This document shows, piece by piece, positions 59,654 to 64,000 of a DNA stretch of 64,000 nucleotides (its first letter is position 1; every line of letters starts with the position of its first letter). A program made the translations under genes and the position numbers. The stretch is taken from assembly GCF_022846615.1 (NCBI RefSeq), contig NZ_AP025637.1, positions 4,241,001 through 4,305,000 on the forward strand, given 5' to 3'. Source of the DNA: Roseomonas fluvialis. Lineage in GTDB: Bacteria; Pseudomonadota; Alphaproteobacteria; Acetobacterales; Acetobacteraceae. The notes beneath the pieces were generated by a model. That model was not told the DNA's origin and ran no database searches. It saw nothing but the letters and a program-made list of their open reading frames with translations.

Positions 59654-59870
59654 GGAGGGGGCTTTGCCCCCTCCGGACCTCCCCCACCAGGGGGCTACGG
59701 CCCCCTGGACCGCGGAGCTTTCATCGGGGGTATTGGGGAGGGGCGTCGTCGGAACCACCGACGCGACGGGTGCGTCATGCCCCTCCCCAATTCCCCCGAT
59801 CAGGTCGAGGGTTCCAAGGGCCTTAAGGCCTTGGTGGGCGGGGGTTTGGGGGAGGGCAAAGCCCTCCCCC
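59654..59870. repeat. Cluster of five hairpins between convergent genes
   Basis: Stems in order: GGAGGGGGC/GCCCCCTCC (59654-59674, 9 bp, perfect); CCAGGGGGC/GCCCCCTGG (59687-59708, 9 bp, perfect, TACG loop); a 22-bp stem with one mismatch (arms 59723-59744 and 59779-59800) holding a further GTCG-rich stem inside; an AAGGCC-centred imperfect palindrome (about 59815-59834); and GGGGGAGGGC/GCCCTCCCCC (59848-59870, 10 bp, perfect, AAA loop). They lie between the ends of rlmB and the aquaporin gene. They probably terminate both, but the density is unusual. Confidence 0.8.
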
Positions 59871-59877
59871 GCCAGCG

Positions 59878-60669
59878 TCATTCCCGCCCCAGCGGCGTGC
59901 CCATCGCGGCCTGGGCTTCCTGGGCCTTGGCCGGGCCGCGCAGGAAGCGGGCGACCAGAACGGCGATCAGGGCACCGCTCAGGGGGCCCACGACGTAGAC
60001 CCACCAGGTCGAGAGGTCGCCGCGCGCCACGTCGGGGCCGAAGGCGCGGGCAGGATTCATGGCGGCGCCTTGGAAAGGGCCGCCCATAGTGCCGAGCGAC
60101 ATGACATAGGCGCCGACCGCGATCGGGATGAATTGCCCGTTCAGCTTCGGGCCGTTCGCCATGGACAGCACCATCAGCACCATGCCGAAGGTGAGTACGG
60201 CCTCGAAGGCGGCGGCATGCAACGCCAGGCCGGGTGGGGGCTGCGTTGCGGCCAGGTTGCCTTCGATGCCGAAGAACCCGCGGGCCAGCATCGATCCGGC
60301 CACGCCGGCAATGAGTTGTACGACCACGTAGGTCGCGCACATCGGCCAGCCCATGTCGCCGCGCAGCGTGAAGGCGAAGGTCATGGCCGGGTTGAAGTGC
60401 GCGCTGATGTCGCCGAGGAAGTAGACCGCCGCGACCAGCCACAGCGCTGAGACGGCGGAGAGGATGAAGGCCGCCTGGAAGGGATGCACCGGCGCACCGG
60501 CGTAGAGCGCGAGGATGGCCGCACCGCCTGACAGCACGAAGGTGAGGCCCGCCGTGCCGATGAACTCGGACACCAGGCGGCGGGCGCGGTGCTGGGGGTT
60601 CTTCCAGTCGGCGTTGAAGCGATCGGGGCCGATCTGCTGCGACAGCGCAGCCTGTCCGTAGGGCGCCAC
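59878..60669 (-). CDS. Aquaporin/MIP-family channel
   Basis: A 263-residue channel with six membrane helices and both pore motifs: HFNPAMTF (first NPA) and AMNPARAFGPD (second NPA with the conserved Arg). Compared by eye with AqpZ, the helix-5 filter position (His in AqpZ) is Gly here and the Thr before NPA is Ala, so selectivity may differ from a strict water channel. The GTG at 60669 has GAGGG 6 bases upstream and lies only 2 bases after the fumC stop, so the two genes are co-translated. Confidence 0.88.
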   Translation of the reverse strand: MAPYGQAALSQQIGPDRFNADWKNPQHRARRLVSEFIGTAGLTFVLSGGAAILALYAGAPVHPFQAAFILSAVSALWLVAAVYFLGDISAHFNPAMTFAFTLRGDMGWPMCATYVVVQLIAGVAGSMLARGFFGIEGNLAATQPPPGLALHAAAFEAVLTFGMVLMVLSMANGPKLNGQFIPIAVGAYVMSLGTMGGPFQGAAMNPARAFGPDVARGDLSTWWVYVVGPLSGALIAVLVARFLRGPAKAQEAQAAMGTPLGRE

Positions 60670-60671
60670 GC

Positions 60672-62078
60672 TCAGCCCTCCGCCGCGACGTACGGCTTCA
60701 CCATCTTCGCCGGGTCGACCACGCGGTCGAAGGTCGCTTCATCGACGTAGCCGAGCTTGAGTGCGGCGGCCTTCAGCGTGAGGTCGTTGTCCATGGCGTA
60801 ATGCGCGATCTTCGATGCCTTGTCGTAGCCGATCACCGGCGACAGCGCCGTGACCAGCATGAGCGAGCGTTCGACGTATTCGCCGATCTTCTTGAGGTTC
60901 GGCGTGGTGCCTTCCACCAGGAACGTGCGGAAGTTGGTCATGCTGTCGGTCAGCAGCGTGATGGAATGCGTGACATTGTAGATGATCAGCGGCTTGTAGA
61001 CGTTCATCTCGAGATAGCCGCCAGCGCCGCCGAAGCCGACCGCCATGTCGTTCGCCATGACCTGGACAGCGGCCATGGTCAGCGCCTCCGCCTGGGTGGG
61101 GTTCACCTTGCCAGGCATGATCGAGGAGCCAGGTTCGTTCGCGGGGACGTTCAGTTCCGCGAAGCCGGCGCGCGGCCCGCAGGACAGCAGGCGGATGTCG
61201 TTGCCGATCTTGTACAGCGAGACCGCCAGCGTGCGCAGGCAGCCGGAGAACTGCACCAGCGCGTCGTGGCTGCCCTGCACGGTGAACTTGTTGGGTGCGG
61301 TGACGAAGGGCAGGCCGGTGAGCTTGGCGATCTGCGCCGCCGCCGCGGTGTCGAAGCCCGGGGCGGAGTTGATGCCGGTGCCGACGGCCGTGCCGCCCAG
61401 TGCCAGCTTGTAGACATCGCTGAGCGCGGCCTCGATCCGCGCGATGCCGTCCGCCAGCAGCCCGGCATAGCCGGACCATTCCTGGCCGAGCGTGAGCGGC
61501 GTCGCGTCCTGCATGTGGGTGCGGCCGATCTTGACAATGTCGGCCCACGCTTCGGCCTTCTTCGCGATGGAATCGTGCAGCGCCTGCAGCGCCGGCAGCA
61601 GCCGCTGCTTCGCGCCCAACGCGGTCGCGATGTACATGGCCGAGGGGAAGGAATCGTTCGACGACTGCGCCATGTTGACGTGGTCATTGGGGTGCACCGG
61701 CGCGTGCGACCCGAGCGGCGTGCCGGCCATCTGGCAGCAGCGGTTCGAGATCACCTCGTTGACGTTCATGTTGAACTGCGTGCCGGACCCCGTCATCCAG
61801 ACATGCAGCGGAAACATGTCGTGGTGCTGGCCGGCCAGGATCTCGTCGCAGGTCGCGACGATGAGCTTGAACTGTTCATCCGCGAGCCGCTTGTCCTCGT
61901 GGTTCGCGATCGCCGCGCCCTTCTTGAGGATGGCGTAGGAGGTGATCATCTCGCGCGGGATCAGGTCGCGCGCGATCGAGAAGTGCTCGAGCGAGCGTTG
62001 CGTCTGGGCGCCCCAAAGCTTGTCGGCGGGCACCTCGACCACCCCGAGGCTGTCGGTTTCCTGGCGCGTTGCGACCAT
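60672..62078 (-). CDS. fumC: Fumarate hydratase class II
   Basis: TCA-cycle fumarase (468 residues), iron-independent. Family signatures are [54 protein letters not shown], and [17 protein letters not shown] with the mobile catalytic loop. The ATG at 62078 follows AAGGAGCATCACGC. It is followed at once by the aquaporin gene. Confidence 0.95.
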   Translation of the reverse strand: MVATRQETDSLGVVEVPADKLWGAQTQRSLEHFSIARDLIPREMITSYAILKKGAAIANHEDKRLADEQFKLIVATCDEILAGQHHDMFPLHVWMTGSGTQFNMNVNEVISNRCCQMAGTPLGSHAPVHPNDHVNMAQSSNDSFPSAMYIATALGAKQRLLPALQALHDSIAKKAEAWADIVKIGRTHMQDATPLTLGQEWSGYAGLLADGIARIEAALSDVYKLALGGTAVGTGINSAPGFDTAAAAQIAKLTGLPFVTAPNKFTVQGSHDALVQFSGCLRTLAVSLYKIGNDIRLLSCGPRAGFAELNVPANEPGSSIMPGKVNPTQAEALTMAAVQVMANDMAVGFGGAGGYLEMNVYKPLIIYNVTHSITLLTDSMTNFRTFLVEGTTPNLKKIGEYVERSLMLVTALSPVIGYDKASKIAHYAMDNDLTLKAAALKLGYVDEATFDRVVDPAKMVKPYVAAEG

Positions 62079-62250
62079 GCGTGATGCTCCTTCCGGGGAG
62101 GGGCCGAGCGTATCGTCGCCGCCGGAACGATACCAGTGAGTCGTGCCAACCGGCGGGGTCGCATTGATCCGCGCCGCCCGCTGCGCGAGCCTGTGTCCCG
62201 GACCGGGCCCTGCCCGACCACCGTGACATCGCCCAGGGAAGGAACCGCCA

Positions 62251-63024
62251 ATGGCCTCCGACGCCGCCGAAGCCATCATCGAGGCGCGGCGCAGCCGCCG
62301 GATCCTGGCACCACTCGGCAGGATCGCGCCCGCGACGCCGGAGGCCGGCTACGCGCTGCAGCGTGAGGTCGCGCTGCGCCTGGGCGGCCTGCCGCCGGCG
62401 GGCTTCAAGATCGGTGCGACGACGAAGCAAATGCAGGCCTATCTGGGGCTGTCCGGGCCGGCGGGGGGCTTCGTGCCGAAGGCTGGGCTGAAGCGCACGC
62501 CGGCCAGTGTGCGCCATGCCGACTACGTCGATCCGGGCATCGAGTGCGAGGTCGGGCTCCGGCTTGCGCGTGACATCCCGGCCGGGCCCTGCACGGCGGA
62601 TGAGGCGGCGGATGCGGTCGGCGAGGTTTTCGCCGCCATGGAGATCGTCGATCGCCGCTATGGCGACCTCGCGGTGCTCGGCACGCCGACGCTCATCGCC
62701 GACCAGGTCTTCCATGCGGGCGGCGTGCTGGGGCCGCCGGTGGCGGGGTGGCGGGCGCTCGGGCTCGACCTGGCGGCGACACGCGGGCGGATCAGCGTGG
62801 ACGGCGAGGTGCGTGGCGAGGGCGTGGGGGCGGATCTGCTCGGGCATCCCTTCGCCGCGCTGGCCTGGCTGGCGGGGTCGGGCTGTGCGGCGGCGTTCGG
62901 CGGGCTGCGCGCCGGACAGGTGGTGTTCCTGGGGTCGGTGACGCCGCCGATCTGGATCGACAGGCCCTGCCGCACGGCGGTGGACTTCGACACGCTTGGG
63001 CGGGTGGAGCTGGAGTTCACCTGA
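62251..63024 (+). CDS. 2-keto-4-pentenoate hydratase/FAH-family enzyme
   Basis: A 257-residue MhpD-like enzyme of the fumarylacetoacetate hydrolase superfamily. Signatures include [17 protein letters not shown], the metal-binding [13 protein letters not shown] (Glu pair), [12 protein letters not shown], and [15 protein letters not shown]. Relatives hydrate 2-oxopent-4-enoate or decarboxylate 4-oxalocrotonate in aromatic meta-cleavage. No other pathway gene is nearby, so the substrate is not known. GGGAAGGAACCGCCA precedes the ATG. It is divergent from fumC. Confidence 0.82.
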   Translation: MASDAAEAIIEARRSRRILAPLGRIAPATPEAGYALQREVALRLGGLPPAGFKIGATTKQMQAYLGLSGPAGGFVPKAGLKRTPASVRHADYVDPGIECEVGLRLARDIPAGPCTADEAADAVGEVFAAMEIVDRRYGDLAVLGTPTLIADQVFHAGGVLGPPVAGWRALGLDLAATRGRISVDGEVRGEGVGADLLGHPFAALAWLAGSGCAAAFGGLRAGQVVFLGSVTPPIWIDRPCRTAVDFDTLGRVELEFT

Positions 63025-63139
63025 AGCGCGCCGCACCGGCGGATGCGTGGCGCCCCGGCGCGCGCATCAACCTGGTTCGCCGGCAGTGTCGCGTGGCCAG
63101 CGAGGCTGCCTGCGTCGTGATCGGGGCCGCACTTCCCGC

Positions 63140-64000
63140 ATGGCGGCGGACGCCCATCTGCGTGACATGACCGATGGCGCGAGGATCCAGGGCGGTGGCT
63201 TGCTGGCACAGGCCTGGGCCATACTGCGGCCGCCGGCGGTGGATGCGCTGTACGGGATGCTCGGCACGCGCGCCTTCACGGCGCAGGGGCTTTGGCTGAA
63301 CCTCGGCCATTGGCGCGAGGCGCGCAGCATCGAGGAGGCGTGCCCCGCGCTGGCGCTGCTGCTGGCCGAGGCCGCGGCGATCGGACCCGACGATACCGTC
63401 GTCGATGTCGGCTTCGGCTTCGCGGACCAGGACATGCTCTGGGCGAAGCGTTTCGCGCCGCGCCGCATCACCGGGCTGAACGTGACGCCGCTGCATGTGC
63501 GGCTGGGGCGGGTGCGGGTGCGGCGCGCGGGGCTTGGCGACACCATCGACCTGCGTGAGGGATCGGCGACTGCGATGCCGCTGCCCGATGAGTCCTGCGA
63601 CGTGGTGACCGCGCTGGAATGCGCCTTCCACTTCGACACGCGCGCGGATTTCCTGGCGGAGGCCTTCCGCGTGCTGCGGCCGGGCGGACGCATCGCGCTG
63701 GCCGACATCATTCCCGCGGCACAAGCGGGCGGCGCGCTGCGGCGGCGCTGGCAGGCCGCGTCCTGGCGCGCGCTCGCGCGGGCGCTGTCGATCTCCGATG
63801 CCAATGCCGACACACAGCAGACCTATGCCGCGCGCTTCGCCGCCGCCGGCTTCGACGCGGTGGAAGTGCGGTCGATCGGCGCGGAGGTCTTCCCAGGCTT
63901 CCACCAGGCGCTGCGGGAGGACGCCGCCTTCTTCGCGCGGCTGCCGGCCTCGGCGCGGATCGCGTACCGGCCGCTGCTGCGCTTCGAGGCCGGCGCCATC
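63140..64000 (+). CDS. SAM-dependent methyltransferase (3' end outside the window)
   Basis: The frame is open from about 63140 to the right edge with no stop, giving 287 visible residues. Class I methyltransferase motifs: DTVVDVGFGFADQD (motif I), LPLPDE-like AMPLPDESCDVVTALECAFH (motif II), and AFRVLRPGGRIALADI (motif III). An upstream GLWLNLGHW segment resembles gamma-tocopherol/sterol-type small-molecule methyltransferases. In-frame ATGs at 63140 and 63167 are both possible; neither has a clear ribosome site. The substrate is unknown. Confidence 0.8.
   Translation, partial: MAADAHLRDMTDGARIQGGGLLAQAWAILRPPAVDALYGMLGTRAFTAQGLWLNLGHWREARSIEEACPALALLLAEAAAIGPDDTVVDVGFGFADQDMLWAKRFAPRRITGLNVTPLHVRLGRVRVRRAGLGDTIDLREGSATAMPLPDESCDVVTALECAFHFDTRADFLAEAFRVLRPGGRIALADIIPAAQAGGALRRRWQAASWRALARALSISDANADTQQTYAARFAAAGFDAVEVRSIGAEVFPGFHQALREDAAFFARLPASARIAYRPLLRFEAGAI

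Overview
The window is very GC-rich (roughly 70%) and reads as chromosome of an alphaproteobacterium, most likely an Acetobacteraceae member of the Roseomonas kind. This is inferred from the ribosomal operon layout, an ATP12-type F1 chaperone, two orphan Bug-type (tripartite tricarboxylate) receptors, the large HPII-type catalase, and the general protein character. No rRNA, CRISPR array, insertion sequence or phage gene was recognised.

Left part (1-20775). Mostly ordinary single genes on both strands: a partial hemerythrin-like protein, tRNA-Leu(GAG), lipB, a decayed NB-ARC/TPR-like remnant, a DEAD-box helicase, a CBS-CBS-BON protein, a Bug receptor, rarA, crcB, a PrpF/GalD-type isomerase, an RluC-type pseudouridine synthase with an AsmA-like protein, an ATP12 chaperone with acylphosphatase, a second Bug receptor with a membrane and a secreted protein, and a GAF-EAL phosphodiesterase. 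The accessory-looking part is 7.5-10.4 kb. It holds two intact and one broken paralogue of a short YopT/C58-like cysteine protease and, convergent to them, an unrecognised protein with a 17-glycine tract. A 27-bp tandem repeat lies between the AsmA gene and the ATP12 gene.

Centre (20.9-49.2 kb). A nearly unbroken minus-strand block of translation and transcription genes. In transcription order it runs rplK-rplA-rplJ-rplL-rpoB-rpoC, a small secreted protein, rpsL-rpsG-tuf, rpsJ through rpmD-rplO-secY-adk, then rpsM-rpsK-rpoA-rplQ. fusA is missing from its usual place between rpsG and tuf. Promoter-like sequences with 17-bp spacers sit before rplK, rpsL and rpsM.

Right part (49.2-64 kb). Three plus-strand genes (an MsrQ-like heme membrane protein, an animal-type heme peroxidase and a small protein) separate rplK from nusG-secE-tRNA-Trp. 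A YihY/BrkB-like membrane protein follows, then a second tuf gene preceded by tRNA-Gly and tRNA-Tyr. The two tuf genes differ by one base over about 1.2 kb. After these come katE, rlmB with a long low-complexity N-terminus, a dense group of intergenic hairpins, an aquaporin-family channel with fumC, a 2-keto-4-pentenoate hydratase-type enzyme, and a methyltransferase cut by the right edge.

The core block supplies ribosomal proteins, RNA polymerase, EF-Tu, SecYE and NusG. The most novel material is the C58-like protease cluster with its poly-glycine neighbour. The tandem repeat, the hairpin cluster and the interruptions of the conserved rif/str gene order are secondary points of interest.
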